Positions 4,995 through 5,204 of a stretch of 5,204 nucleotides of DNA are shown here, one piece after another. This DNA comes from Pseudomonadota bacterium (GTDB lineage: Bacteria > Desulfobacterota > Syntrophia > Syntrophales > JADFWA01): positions 1 to 5,204 of the forward strand of contig JAUWQS010000153.1 in the NCBI GenBank assembly GCA_030610915.1. Direction: 5' to 3'. Position 1 is the stretch's first letter. Every line of letters starts with the position of its first letter. The notes beneath the pieces are model-generated. The model was not told the DNA's origin and searched no databases. It was given only the letters and a program-made list of their open reading frames with translations. The position numbers and the translations under genes were made by a program.

Positions 4995-5054
4995 GCGAAA
5001 CGACTTTAGCTCTTGGCTTACAAAAATAGTTTCTCTGCGCTCTCTGCGGTGAAC
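4995..5054 (+). repeat. Dispersed repeat, copy B
   Basis: Matches the minus strand of 1950-2018, including TCTTGGCTTACAA and TTTCTCTGCGCTCTCTGCG, and lacks the nine bases present before the last block of copy A. Here the terminal GGTGAAC does not start a gene: the frame stops at 5072-5074 region within a few codons. Confidence 0.85.
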
Positions 5055-5074
5055 GGGCTTATGAAAAAAAATGG

Positions 5075-5103
5075 TTGACATTTACTTCATTTTGTTTTAA
5101 GAA
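5075..5103 (+). promoter_or_regulatory. Possible promoter of the right-edge gene
   Basis: A consensus TTGACA at 5075-5080 is followed after 17 bases by TAAGAA (5098-5103), a poor -10 match. The place, about 35 bases before a ribosome site and ORF start, is suitable. Confidence 0.3.
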
Positions 5104-5138
5104 ATTACAATTCAATTAAATTCTGGAGGATTTCAGAG

Positions 5139-5204
5139 GTGACCTGCGGTGTAAAAAGAGGTTTAGGTTTGTTAGACTTAAGCGGCCTTTTGCGTTTGTC
5201 GGGC
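5139..5204 (+). CDS. Start of an unidentified protein gene (cut by window edge)
   Basis: GGAGG at 5125-5129 stands nine bases before GTG 5139, which opens a frame with no stop to the window end (22 codons, starting MTCGVKRGLGLLDLSG if GTG is read as Met). The visible part is too short to place in any family. A possible promoter lies upstream. The ribosome site and open frame support a gene, but 22 codons can stay open by chance. Confidence 0.42.
   Translation, partial: MTCGVKRGLGLLDLSGLLRLSG

Overview
The window looks like chromosomal DNA from an anaerobic, menaquinone-using bacterium. A deltaproteobacterial or Desulfobacterota-like lineage is my best guess, from the combination of futalosine-pathway genes, citramalate-based isoleucine synthesis and intergenic spacers packed with short-period repeats; no lineage marker is present to settle it. 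There are four clear protein genes (one cut by the window edge), one tRNA, a probable leader-peptide attenuator and a possible gene start at the right edge. No phage, transposase or CRISPR sequence is visible.

Left part (1-2056, minus strand): a compact operon read right to left as ubiX-like, ubiA-like, then a CofH/MqnE-type radical SAM gene that leaves the window. Together they fit futalosine-pathway menaquinone synthesis: MqnE makes aminofutalosine, the UbiA-like enzyme (MqnP role) prenylates the naphthoate ring, and the UbiX-like enzyme (MqnM role) makes the prenylated flavin needed by a UbiD-type decarboxylase that is not in this window. The ubiA and mqnE genes overlap by a GTGA junction. 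The ubiX gene is bracketed by repeats: its likely GTG start lies in a dispersed repeat with a second copy near 5000, and its stop codon lies in one arm of a repeat hairpin.

Middle (2057-2759): about 700 bases with no credible gene. It is a mosaic of nested inverted repeats, including a 261-base unit with 17-base ends and two further hairpins built from short-period repeats.

Right part (2704-4607, plus strand): a good sigma70-type promoter, a tRNA with anticodon CAT (elongator Met by overall sequence), a 22-codon isoleucine-rich leader ORF, a strong intrinsic terminator, and then cimA, encoding (R)-citramalate synthase, the first enzyme of the threonine-independent isoleucine route. The order leader peptide, competing hairpins, terminator, biosynthetic gene is that of classical amino-acid attenuation and is the most interesting finding. 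The first evident terminator after the tRNA promoter is the attenuator itself, so tRNA and cimA may share a transcript.

Right end (4608-5204): another repeat-rich spacer, then a possible promoter and a Shine-Dalgarno-preceded GTG ORF running off the edge.
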